Shown here piece after piece: positions 33,060 to 40,903 of a stretch of DNA of 64,000 nucleotides (within the stretch, counting starts at the first letter, position 1; each line of letters begins with the position of its first letter). This DNA comes from Amycolatopsis bullii (GTDB lineage: Bacteria > Actinomycetota > Actinomycetes > Mycobacteriales > Pseudonocardiaceae). Both the position numbers and the translations under genes were made by a program. The notes below the pieces were generated by a model. The model had not been told where the DNA came from. It ran no database searches and saw nothing but the letters and a program-made list of their open reading frames with translations. Location of the stretch: positions 62,001 to 126,000 of the forward strand of contig NZ_BNAW01000001.1 in the NCBI RefSeq assembly GCF_014654205.1, given 5' to 3'.

Positions 33060-33576
33060 GGCTGACAGTCCACCAGCCGGCGGGAAGGGAACGTACCGGC
33101 AAGTAGCCGAATTTATTTCATGTTCGACGGCGACCCGCGATCAGCGTCCGGACGGATCGTTCGCCCGTGCGTTCGCCGCTCGGGGGCGCCGGTGCGGACC
33201 GGGGGAGGTCTCGGTGCCGACGGCGGGAGCCGACCGGTACGCCGGCTGGAGGAACAAGCCACCGTACCGGTTGTCCTCGGGCGCGGTGAGCGTTCCGGGC
33301 CGGGGTTCCTCGACGACCGGGTGACTGAACAGTGCAGTGTCCACTGTGGAAGTGATGATGGGGTCCTTTCACGGCCGCCACCGGTGATGGGTGGCTCGGC
33401 CCAGTGCCCCGGCCGGGCGGTGTCCGCGGTGAGCGACGAGACAACAGATCGGCTGGACGGGGATCGAGGACGGCGCAGGATCGACCACTTGCGCTCGAAA
33501 GCCCTCGGATACCACTCAGCGTACACCACGGACGGTGCCGGGGCCGGACGTCGGCTCGCCCGGCCCCGCGTCACAG
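33060..33576. other. intergenic region with one candidate small gene
   Basis: About 500 bases between the phosphatase and the DHFR-like gene. Apart from the 67-codon frame at 33141-33344 and a TCCACTGTGGA palindrome at 33340-33350, no convincing gene or structure was found; the rest has no recognisable protein. Confidence 0.5.
33141..33344 (-). CDS. candidate small protein, 67 aa, uncertain
   Basis: GTG-started frame with mostly G/C third positions (about 82 percent, below the level of neighbours). The peptide has an acidic N-terminal half, a core DNRYGGLFLQPAYRSAP and a basic tail. AAAGGA occurs 18 bases upstream, too far for a clear ribosome site, and the GTG lies inside a TCCACWGTGGA palindrome. 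It could be a peptide precursor, a leader peptide, or chance. Confidence 0.3.
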   Translation of the reverse strand: MDTALFSHPVVEEPRPGTLTAPEDNRYGGLFLQPAYRSAPAVGTETSPGPHRRPRAANARANDPSGR

Positions 33577-34158
33577 CTACCGCCGGCCGAGTTCGTACGT
33601 CAGCAGGGCCAGGGAGTTCCCGACGCCGCGCGTGCCGATCAGCCGCGCCGGCTTCACCCCGCTCGTCGCCGGGAAGAGCCGTTCGCCCGCGCCGACCACG
33701 AACGGGTACGTCATCAGCCGCAGCTCGTCGGCGAGGTCGTGCTCGATCAGCGTGTGGACGAGCCGGCTGCTGCCGTACACGACGATTTCGCCGCTCACCT
33801 CCTCCTTCAGCTTCGCGACCTCCTTGACGACATCGCCGGCTAGGACCGTCGGCTCGCCCCAGCCGCCGCCTTCGACGGCGGAGGAGGAGACGACGTACTT
33901 GGGCAGGCTCCGCAACCGGTCGGCCCACTCGCCGGTGCGGGTGGCCCACCCCCGCCCGAGGAAGTACGCGTGCGTCCGGCGGCCCATGAGCAGCGCCGCG
34001 GCGCCCAGTGCCTCTTCGTGTTCGACCTGCGCCCACGCGGCGCGGTCCGCATCGCCGATCCAGGTGAACCAGCTGCCACGGCCCGACCCCTCGTCGCCGG
34101 TCGGGTCCTGGACGACTCCGTCGAGGGTTACGTTCTCGCTGATGATGAGTTTTCCCAT
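33577..34158 (-). CDS. dihydrofolate-reductase-like (RibD C-terminal) protein
   Basis: 193 residues of the DHFR-like family. MGKLIISENVTLDGVVQDP is the typical start, ALLMGRRTHAYF and EIVVYGSSRLVHTLI carry the NADP-binding segments, and TYPFVVGAGERLFP lies near the end. Family members reduce pteridine or pyrimidine rings; many actinobacterial copies have unknown substrates. It is divergent from the ECF sigma gene across 101 bases, a neighbourhood often seen for this group, so the sigma factor probably controls it. Confidence 0.85.
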   Translation of the reverse strand: MGKLIISENVTLDGVVQDPTGDEGSGRGSWFTWIGDADRAAWAQVEHEEALGAAALLMGRRTHAYFLGRGWATRTGEWADRLRSLPKYVVSSSAVEGGGWGEPTVLAGDVVKEVAKLKEEVSGEIVVYGSSRLVHTLIEHDLADELRLMTYPFVVGAGERLFPATSGVKPARLIGTRGVGNSLALLTYELGRR

Positions 34159-34184
34159 GCCGGGACCGACGCCGGGGCACCCGG

Positions 34185-34205
34185 AAAGGGGGCGGCGCCC
34201 CCTTT
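34185..34205. promoter_or_regulatory. palindrome between divergent DHFR-like and sigma genes
   Basis: AAAGGGGGC-ggc-GCCCCCTTT, perfect 9-bp arms, in the middle of the 101-base divergent region. It could be a shared operator; a terminator is unlikely between two divergent starts. Confidence 0.4.
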
Positions 34206-34259
34206 GTGCCGCCGATGGCGTCCGTACCGGGTGGAATCGCGACGGGGGAGAGGCGGCGG

Positions 34260-35267
34260 ATGGGGAACGAACTGATCGCCAAGGCGCGGGCGGGGGACGG
34301 CGAAGCGTTCCGGGCGCTGACCGAGCCGCACCGCCGCGAGCTGCAGGTGCACTGCTATCGGATGCTCGGGTCGTTCCAGGACGCCGAGGACGCCCTGCAG
34401 GACACGCTGCTGTCCGCGTGGCGTGGCCTCGGCGGGTTCGACGGCCGGGCGTCGATCCGCACCTGGCTCTACCGGATCGCCACCAACCGGTGCCTCAGTG
34501 CGCTGCGCTCGGCGGCCCGGCGCCCGGCCAAGGCGTGGGACATCCCCGGCGTCGAACCGCCCGAGCCGACGCGGCTCGGTGAAGTCGTCTGGCTCGAGCC
34601 CTTTCCCGACGCGCTCCTCGACGGGGCCTTCGCCGCGCCGCTGGGCCCGGAGGCGCGGTACGAGCAGAGCGAATCCGTGTCGCTGGCGTTCGTGACCGCG
34701 CTGCAGGTGCTGCCGCCCCGCCAGCTGGCCGTGCTCGTGCTGCGCGACGTCCTGGGCTTCCCGGCGGCCGACGTCGCCGCGATGCTGGACACGACGGTCG
34801 ACGCGGTCAAGAGCGCCCTCAAGCGGGCCCGTTCGGCGCTGCGGCACCGCCCACCCGGCGAACCGGCGCCTCGGCCCGGTTCCCCCGCCGAGCACGCGGT
34901 CGTGGCGGACTTCGTGCGGGCTTGGGAGAGCGCCGACATCGACGCGCTGGTGGCGCTGCTGACCGACGACGTGTTCGTGTCGATGCCGCCGCTGCCGCTG
35001 GAATACGAGGGCCGGGACGTGGTGGCCCGGCTGTGCGCCGGGCTGTTCGGCGCCGGCCGCCGCTTCGACCTGGTTCCGACGCGCGCCAACGGCCAGCCGG
35101 CGTTCGGCGCCTACCTGCGCGGCCCGTCGGGCACCAGCCACGGAACGGGCCTGTACGTCCTCACGGTGGCCGGTCACCGGATCTCGGCCATGACGCGGTT
35201 CGAGAACGGTGTGCTCCCGGCGTTCGGCCTGCCGCGGTCACTGCCGGAACGAACCCGGCCGTCGTGA
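34260..35267 (+). CDS. ECF RNA polymerase sigma factor with C-terminal SnoaL-like domain
   Basis: 335 residues. Sigma region 2 at about 8-80 (YRMLGSFQDAEDALQDTLL, FDGRASIRTWLYRIATNRC) and region 4 at about 135-190 (LPPRQLAVLVLRDVLGFPAA) belong to the long ECF group often called TIGR02960. From about residue 205 a SnoaL-like cone domain (VADFVRAWESADIDALVAL) replaces an anti-sigma partner; in such ECF groups the extension modulates activity. No anti-sigma gene is nearby, consistent with that. ATG 34260 follows GGGGGAGAGG. Likely target: the divergent DHFR-like gene. Confidence 0.92.
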   Translation: MGNELIAKARAGDGEAFRALTEPHRRELQVHCYRMLGSFQDAEDALQDTLLSAWRGLGGFDGRASIRTWLYRIATNRCLSALRSAARRPAKAWDIPGVEPPEPTRLGEVVWLEPFPDALLDGAFAAPLGPEARYEQSESVSLAFVTALQVLPPRQLAVLVLRDVLGFPAADVAAMLDTTVDAVKSALKRARSALRHRPPGEPAPRPGSPAEHAVVADFVRAWESADIDALVALLTDDVFVSMPPLPLEYEGRDVVARLCAGLFGAGRRFDLVPTRANGQPAFGAYLRGPSGTSHGTGLYVLTVAGHRISAMTRFENGVLPAFGLPRSLPERTRPS

Positions 35268-35326
35268 TCGGCCGGAGGGGAGCGGGCCTCGAGCATGAAA
35301 CCGGACAAAACGGGTATGAAGACGGC

Positions 35327-36265
35327 ATGGCTGAAGGTCGAGTGGCGGTGTTCGCGCCGTCCCCCCAGTTGACCGTGACCGTCGAAGAGATCGACGGGGT
35401 ACCCGATATCCACCTCCACGCCGGCGGGCAGGGTGTGTGGCAGTCGAGGATGATCGAATCCCTCGGGGCCACGCCGGTGCTGTGCTGTGCGCTGGGCGGC
35501 GAGACCGGCCGGGTGCTCGAGCACCTGATCGGGGTGGAGGTGGAAGCTCGGGCGGTGGCCGCGCGCAACGGCGGTTACGTGCACGACCGCCGCGCCGGGC
35601 GGCGCGACGAGGTGGTGCGGATGCCGGCGGACGCGTTGTCGCGCCACGAACTGGACGACTTGTACGAGCTGACCTTGGTCACGGCGCTGCGCGCGGACGT
35701 CGCCGTCCTCAGTGGACCGGCGGGGGAGGACGTGCCGGTGCCGCACACGGTGTACGAGCGGCTGGCCCGCGACCTCGGTGCCCACGGTGTTCCGGTGGTC
35801 GTCGACCTGTCGGGGGAGCGGCTGGCCCACGCGCTGACCGGCGGAGCGGAGGTGGTGAAGGTCAGCCACGAGGAGCTGGTGTCCGACGGGCTCGCCGAGT
35901 CCGATGCGGTGGCCGACCTGGCGGCGGCGTGCCGGGAGGTGGCGGCGAAGTCCGGGGCCCGGGCCGTCGTCGTGTCGCGTGCCGACGCGGACACCCTGGC
36001 CTTGCTCGAAGGCGAGCTGGTGCTGGTCGAATCACCCGGGCTGACGCCGGTGGACCCGCGCGGCGGCGGTGACTCGATGACCGCCGGGCTGGCGGTGGGC
36101 CTGGCGCAGGGGCAGTCACTGGAGGACGCGCTCAAGCTCGGCGCGGCCGCGGGCGCGGTCAACGTGACGCGGCACGGGCTCGGCTCGGGCAGCGGCGGTG
36201 CGGTGCGCGAACTCGCCGGCCGGGTGCGGGTGAAATCGGGGGAGGAGGCCGGATGCGGGCGCTGA
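35327..36265 (+). CDS. PfkB-family carbohydrate/nucleoside kinase
   Basis: 312 residues of the ribokinase fold. GGQGVWQSRMIESLGA near residue 35 replaces the usual GG-x-N-x-A substrate motif, and DPRGGGDSMTAGLAVG is the ATP motif with catalytic Asp; the family consensus GAGDS is GGGDS here. It phosphorylates a sugar, sugar phosphate or nucleoside; 1-phosphofructokinase-type activity is possible but unproven. The gene overlaps surE by 13 bases, suggesting that kinase and nucleotidase are made together and act on related substrates. ATG 35327 is the first credible start. Confidence 0.85.
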   Translation: MAEGRVAVFAPSPQLTVTVEEIDGVPDIHLHAGGQGVWQSRMIESLGATPVLCCALGGETGRVLEHLIGVEVEARAVAARNGGYVHDRRAGRRDEVVRMPADALSRHELDDLYELTLVTALRADVAVLSGPAGEDVPVPHTVYERLARDLGAHGVPVVVDLSGERLAHALTGGAEVVKVSHEELVSDGLAESDAVADLAAACREVAAKSGARAVVVSRADADTLALLEGELVLVESPGLTPVDPRGGGDSMTAGLAVGLAQGQSLEDALKLGAAAGAVNVTRHGLGSGSGGAVRELAGRVRVKSGEEAGCGR

Positions 36266-36993
36266 TCACCAACGACGACGGCATCGGCTCGCCGGGGCTG
36301 GCGGCGCTGGCGCGCGGCGCGGTCGCGCACGGCTGGACCGTCGTGGTCGCCGCACCGGCCGAGGAGGCCAGCGGTACCAGCGCCGGGTTGTCGGCGGTCG
36401 GCGACGACGGCCGCGTGGTGGTGCAGCGACGGCAGCTGCCCGGCTTGGCGGACGTGCCGGCGTACGCGGTCGCGGCCCACCCCGGGCTGATCGCGCTGGC
36501 CGCGGCCCAGGGTTCGTTCGGCGAGGCCCCGGACGTGGTGCTGTCGGGGGTCAACCACGGCGCGAACGTCGGCCGCGCGGTCCTGCACTCGGGCACGGTC
36601 GGCGCGGCGCTGACCGCGTCGATCAACGGCGCCCGGGCGATGGCGGTGTCGCTCGACGTGGGCCTGGAGCCGGATTCGCCGCCGCACTGGGAGACCGCGG
36701 TGGCGGTCGCGGCGAAGCTGTTCGACCGGCTCGCAGCGCTGCCCGCCGGTGCCGTGCTGAACCTCAACGTGCCGGACCGGGCCGAGGCCGGCGTCCCGCG
36801 GCGGGCGGGGCTGGCCGAGTTCGGAGCGGTGCGCAGCCGCGTCCGGGACGAGGGCGACGGCGCGTTTTCCCTCGCCGCCGTGGTCGTCGAAGGCGAGCTT
36901 CCGGCGGACAGCGACGCCCGCCTGCTGGCCGAGGGGCACCCGACGGTGACCGCGCTGCGCTCGGTGACCGAGGACACCGGCATTGACCTTTGA
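36253..36993 (+). CDS. surE: SurE 5'/3'-nucleotidase
   Basis: 246 residues. ITNDDGIGSPGL holds the metal-binding Asp8-Asp9 pair, LSGVNHGANVGRAVLHSGTVGAA is the SurE core with the catalytic Asn and phosphate loop, and AVLNLNVP is a late family motif. SurE removes phosphate from nucleoside monophosphates and short polyphosphates. It starts inside the last codons of the PfkB-like kinase gene and so is translationally coupled to it. The 20-base AT-rich repeat begins three bases after its stop. Confidence 0.9.
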   Translation: MRALITNDDGIGSPGLAALARGAVAHGWTVVVAAPAEEASGTSAGLSAVGDDGRVVVQRRQLPGLADVPAYAVAAHPGLIALAAAQGSFGEAPDVVLSGVNHGANVGRAVLHSGTVGAALTASINGARAMAVSLDVGLEPDSPPHWETAVAVAAKLFDRLAALPAGAVLNLNVPDRAEAGVPRRAGLAEFGAVRSRVRDEGDGAFSLAAVVVEGELPADSDARLLAEGHPTVTALRSVTEDTGIDL

Positions 36994-36996
36994 CCA

Positions 36997-37016
36997 AAGT
37001 GTATAACGCCCTATTC
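36997..37016. repeat. dispersed 20-base AT-rich motif, copy 1
   Basis: AAGTGTATAACGCCCTATTC directly after surE. It shares 18 of 20 bases with 51091-51110 and 14 of 16 with 44802-44817. Such AT-rich identity is not expected by chance in this base composition. Function unknown. Confidence 0.7.
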
Positions 37017-37026
37017 GGGCCGGCTT

Positions 37027-37045
37027 GGTTGATTCCACCTCAACC
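37027..37045. promoter_or_regulatory. inverted repeat upstream of GH64
   Basis: GGTTGA-ttccacc-TCAACC, in the 262-base gap before the glucanase gene; candidate operator. The rest of the gap holds the 37091-37123 palindrome and nothing else recognisable. Confidence 0.35.
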
Positions 37046-37090
37046 GGTCTTCTCGCTGGTGACTGCACTACGCCGAGGAACGGGTGAACA

Positions 37091-37123
37091 CCCCTGCCTT
37101 GTCAACCCTTGACAAGGCAGGGG
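37091..37123. repeat. perfect 15-bp palindrome with 3-base loop
   Basis: CCCCTGCCTTGTCAA-ccc-TTGACAAGGCAGGGG. It could be a terminator for surE lacking a U tract, an operator of the GH64 gene or one of the dispersed palindromes of this genome. Confidence 0.8.
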
Positions 37124-37255
37124 CGGTGGTATGAACCTTTTCACCGATCGTTCCCGCCGGCCCGCGAGGGCATCCGCCCGGCGCTCAGGGACGAGCCGGA
37201 CCACGCCGCAGCCCGACTGCGGTGGGTCCGTCCGTTTCCCGGCCAGGGAGGAACC

Positions 37256-38617
37256 ATGCTCACCCACGCCCGGCAGCGGCGCAGCCGCCGCGGACCCGGT
37301 ACCCGCTTGGCGACCTTGGCGGCGGCCCTCGCGGTCGCCGCGCTCGGCTTCGCCGTCCCGTCGGCGCAGGCCGCCGACGCGCTGATCTCGCAAGGGAAAA
37401 CCGCCACCGCGTCGTCGGTGGAGAACGCCGGCACCCCCGCGGCCGCCGCGGTGGACGGGAACACCGGCACCCGGTGGTCGTCGCAGTTCAGCGATCCACA
37501 GTGGATCCAGATCGACCTCGGCGGCCCGGCGACGGTCAGCCAGGTCGTGCTGCGCTGGGAGGCCGCTTACGCCACCGCCTACCAGATCCAGGTGTCCGAC
37601 ACCGGGTCCGGCTGGTCCACTGTGTACCAGACGACGACGGGGACCGGCGGCACGCAGACGCTGAACGTGGCCGGTTCCGGGCGGTACGTGCGGTTGTCCA
37701 CGACCGCGCGGGCCACGCCCTACGGCGTTTCGCTGTGGGAGTTCCAGGTCTTCGGCACCGGCGGCGGGACCACGCAGCCCGGCGCGGGCACGCCGCCCGA
37801 CTCGTTCTGGGGCGACACGAGCACCATCCCGGCCGCGCGGAACGTGCTGACGGTCAAGGTGCTCAACCGGACGAACGGCAAGTACCCGGACAGCCAGGTG
37901 TACTGGAGCTTCGGCGGCCAGACCCACTCGATCGCCGAACAGCCCTACCTCGACATGCCGGCCAACTCGGCCGGGCGGATGTACTTCTCCCTGGGGACGC
38001 CGAACGGCCAGTACGCCGACTTCATCGAGTTCACCGTCGGTCCGGACGTGTTCAACGGCAACACCACCCGGGTGGACGCCTTCGCGCTGAAGCTGGCCAT
38101 GCGCCTGCACGCGCACGACGGCTACGACGTGCAGGTCGGCGACGCCTACGAGCTGTTCCAGGAGGACCGCTCGGCCACGTTCGCCCGGTTCCAGAGCGAG
38201 GTGCCGACCGAGTTCAAGGGCCTGGCGACGGTGAACGCGCCGTACCGGATCCCGGCTCCGGGCAGCGCTCCGGACTTCCGCACCGGTGGCAAGTACGCGA
38301 ACTACTTCACCTCCTACGCCCAGTCGGTGGGGGTCAACGAGCCGACGTCGAACATCACCGGCTGCGCCGGATCGCTGGCCGGCAACCCCGACATATGCGC
38401 GGCGCTGAACCGGCACACGGCCCACCTGCCGCAGTCGCAGTGGCAGGACCCCGCGCGGTACTACCAGGCGGCACCGGCGAACTACTACGCGAAGTTCTGG
38501 CACGACCACGGCATCAACCACCTCGCGTACGGCTTCCCGTACGACGACGTGGCGGGCCAGTCCTCGTTCGTCTCGCACGGGGACCCGCAGTGGCTGGTGG
38601 TCGCCGTGGGCTGGTGA
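37256..38617 (+). CDS. secreted GH64 beta-1,3-glucanase with N-terminal CBM32
   Basis: 453 residues. Signal peptide to about residue 40 (LAAALAVAALGFAVPSAQA). Discoidin/CBM32 module about 45-170 (TASSVENAGTPAAAAVDG, TRWSSQFSDPQWIQIDLG, WEFQVFG), a short Thr/Gly linker, then a GH64 domain about 190-453. In it, Glu258 (ADFIEFTVG) and Asp274 (TTRVDAF) are 16 residues apart, the known spacing of the catalytic pair of GH64 laminaripentaose-producing glucanases. It should cut beta-1,3-glucan such as fungal wall glucan. ATG 37256 follows AGGGAGGA. Together with GH87 it covers both main fungal 1,3-glucans. Confidence 0.9.
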   Translation: MLTHARQRRSRRGPGTRLATLAAALAVAALGFAVPSAQAADALISQGKTATASSVENAGTPAAAAVDGNTGTRWSSQFSDPQWIQIDLGGPATVSQVVLRWEAAYATAYQIQVSDTGSGWSTVYQTTTGTGGTQTLNVAGSGRYVRLSTTARATPYGVSLWEFQVFGTGGGTTQPGAGTPPDSFWGDTSTIPAARNVLTVKVLNRTNGKYPDSQVYWSFGGQTHSIAEQPYLDMPANSAGRMYFSLGTPNGQYADFIEFTVGPDVFNGNTTRVDAFALKLAMRLHAHDGYDVQVGDAYELFQEDRSATFARFQSEVPTEFKGLATVNAPYRIPAPGSAPDFRTGGKYANYFTSYAQSVGVNEPTSNITGCAGSLAGNPDICAALNRHTAHLPQSQWQDPARYYQAAPANYYAKFWHDHGINHLAYGFPYDDVAGQSSFVSHGDPQWLVVAVGW

Positions 38618-38699
38618 CCGGGCGGACCGCGGCGGCTCCGGTCGGTCCCAGCAGGCGCACGGCCAGCACACCCGGCCATCCGGGTGATAGGAATGGCCG

Positions 38700-40022
38700 G
38701 TGACCGAACCGAACCTGATCGAAGCCGCCGCGGACGAGGCCGTCACGCTGACCAGCGAGCTCATCCGCATCGACACGACCAACACCGGCGATCCCGACAC
38801 GCTGGTCGGCGAGCGGGCGGCGGCGGAGTACGTCGCGGAGAAGCTGACCGACGCCGGGTACGAGATCACCTACGTCGAGTCGGGCGGGAAGAACCGGCAC
38901 AACGTGATCGTCCGGCTCGAAGGAGCCGACCGGTCCCGGGGCGCCCTGCTCATCCACGGTCACCTCGACGCCGTGCCCGCCGACGCCTCCGAGTGGTCGG
39001 TCCACCCCTTCTCCGGCGCGATCCAGGACGACTACGTCTGGGGGCGCGGCGCGGTCGACATGAAGGACATGTGCGCGATGGCGCTCGCGCTGGCCCGGCA
39101 CTACAAGCTGAACGGCGTCGTGCCGCCGCGTGACCTGGTGTTCGCGTTCCTGGCCGACGAGGAGGCCGGCGGCAAGTACGGCGCCCAGTGGCTGGTCGAG
39201 AACCGGCCGGAGCTGTTCGAGGGCGTCACCGAGGCGATCAGCGAGGTCGGCGGCTTCTCGATCACGCTCAAGGACGACGTCCGCGCCTACCTGATCGAGA
39301 CGGCGGAGAAGGGCATCCGCTGGATGAAGCTACGGGTGCGCGGCACCGCCGGGCACGGCTCGATGATCCACCGCGACAACGCGGTCACGAAGCTGTCCGA
39401 GGCCGTGGCGAAGCTCGGCAACCACCGGTTCCCGCTCGTGCTGACCGACTCGGTGAAGGAGTTCCTCGCCGGCGTCACCGAGATCACCGGCTGGGACTTC
39501 CCCGAGGACGACCTCGAAGGCTCGGTCGCCAAGTTGGGCAACATCTCCCGGATGATCGGCGCGACCCTGCGCGACACGGCCAACCCGACCATGCTCACCG
39601 CCGGGTACAAGTCGAACGTCATCCCGTCGGTCGCCGAGGCCGCGGTCGACTGCCGGATCCTGCCGGGCCGGCTGGAGGCCTTCGACCGCGAGCTCGACGA
39701 GCTGCTCGGCCCGGACATCGAGAAGGAGTGGATGGAGCTCCCGCCGGTCGAGACCACGTTCGACGGCGCGCTCGTGGACGCGATGACCGCCGCGGTCCTG
39801 GCCGAGGACCCGGGCGCGAAGACGCTGCCGTACATGCTCTCCGGCGGCACCGACGCGAAGTCGTTCCAGGAGCTGGGCATCCGCAACTTCGGCTTCGCGC
39901 CGCTGAAGCTGCCCGCGGACCTCGACTTCTCGGCGCTCTTCCACGGCGTCGACGAGCGGGTCCCGGTCGAGGCGCTGAAGTTCGGCACCCGCGTACTCGA
40001 CCGGTTCCTGCGCACCAGCTGA
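38700..40022 (+). CDS. M20-family metallopeptidase/deacylase
   Basis: 440 residues. Zinc motifs LLIHGHLDAVP, WGRGAVDMKDM and FLADEEAGG match M20/ArgE-DapE proteins, and GTAGHGSMIH marks the dimerisation domain. The C-terminal SGGTDAKSF supplies the last His-equivalent region; LFHGVDERVPVE follows. It hydrolyses an amide bond in a small peptide or acyl-amino acid; exact substrate unknown. Start GTG 38700 is used. Its stop overlaps the ATG of the alpha/beta hydrolase (TGATG), so the two are coupled. Confidence 0.9.
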   Translation: MTEPNLIEAAADEAVTLTSELIRIDTTNTGDPDTLVGERAAAEYVAEKLTDAGYEITYVESGGKNRHNVIVRLEGADRSRGALLIHGHLDAVPADASEWSVHPFSGAIQDDYVWGRGAVDMKDMCAMALALARHYKLNGVVPPRDLVFAFLADEEAGGKYGAQWLVENRPELFEGVTEAISEVGGFSITLKDDVRAYLIETAEKGIRWMKLRVRGTAGHGSMIHRDNAVTKLSEAVAKLGNHRFPLVLTDSVKEFLAGVTEITGWDFPEDDLEGSVAKLGNISRMIGATLRDTANPTMLTAGYKSNVIPSVAEAAVDCRILPGRLEAFDRELDELLGPDIEKEWMELPPVETTFDGALVDAMTAAVLAEDPGAKTLPYMLSGGTDAKSFQELGIRNFGFAPLKLPADLDFSALFHGVDERVPVEALKFGTRVLDRFLRTS

Positions 40023-40903
40023 TGACCGGGTTCGCGCTCGCCGACGGCACGCCCCTGCAGGTGATCCGCAGGGGCGACCCGGCCGCGCCGGTGACCGTGG
40101 TATTCGTCCACGGCTACGCGCTCGACCAGCGCAGCTGGGGCCGCATCGCGCCGCTGGTGCCCGACGCCGCCGACGGGCCGGTGGCCGTGCTGACCTACGA
40201 CCAGCGCGGTCACGGCGGATCCGGACGGGCGCGACGCGGCACGGCGACCATGGCCCGGCTCGGCGACGACCTCGCCGAGCTCCTCGAACGCGAGGTGCCC
40301 GAGGGCCGGGTGGTGCTGGTGGGCCACGACATGGGCGGCCTGGCGATCATGTCGCTGTCGCAGCGGCATCCGGACCTGTTCGCCGCGCGCGTGTCGGGAC
40401 TGGTGCTGCTGGCGACGTCGTCGGGCACCCTGGCCGCCGAGGTGTCGGCGACCTGGCCGAACGCACTCGGGAAACTGGCGCGCGACCTCGAGACGGTGCT
40501 CGGCTCGAAGCTGTTCGGCGTGGTGCGCGAGCACACCAGCCGGGCGGTCAGCGCGGGCCTGCGCTGGTGGCTGTTCGGCGACGACCCGGATCCGGACCTG
40601 GTCGAACTGACCGTGAAGATGATCCGCGGCAACTGGCCCCACACGGTGGCCCTGTTCCGCCCGGCCATGGACGCCTACGCCCGTGACGCGGCGTTGACGC
40701 AGGTCGGCGACCTGCCGGTGACGGCGATCGTGGGGGAGCGGGACCGGATCGTCCGCGCGTCCGATGTGGAGCAGTGGGTCCGCGGCCTCGGCAACGGCAC
40801 GGCGGTGGTGCTGCCCGGGGTGGGGCACGTCGTCCCGCTGGAGGCCGCGGCCCAGGTGCTGCCGCGGGTGGTCGCGCTGGTCAACGCGAGCCTGCGGCGT
40901 TAG
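40022..40903 (+). CDS. alpha/beta hydrolase with Asp nucleophile (epoxide-hydrolase/dehalogenase-like)
   Basis: 293 residues. VVFVHGYALDQRSW is the oxyanion region, YDQRGHGGSG a family loop, and the elbow is GHDMGG: Asp103 replaces the serine of esterases. Asp at this position is the mark of epoxide hydrolases and haloalkane dehalogenases. The His lies in GVGHVVPLE. Coupled by a one-base overlap to the M20 gene. The 3' end overlaps the convergent methyltransferase gene by 23 bases. Substrate not predictable. Confidence 0.85.
   Translation: MTGFALADGTPLQVIRRGDPAAPVTVVFVHGYALDQRSWGRIAPLVPDAADGPVAVLTYDQRGHGGSGRARRGTATMARLGDDLAELLEREVPEGRVVLVGHDMGGLAIMSLSQRHPDLFAARVSGLVLLATSSGTLAAEVSATWPNALGKLARDLETVLGSKLFGVVREHTSRAVSAGLRWWLFGDDPDPDLVELTVKMIRGNWPHTVALFRPAMDAYARDAALTQVGDLPVTAIVGERDRIVRASDVEQWVRGLGNGTAVVLPGVGHVVPLEAAAQVLPRVVALVNASLRR

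Noticed and set aside
34185..34205. AAAGGGGGC/GCCCCCTTT hairpin as a terminator
   Set aside because: It sits between two divergent gene starts, so a regulatory role is more likely than termination.
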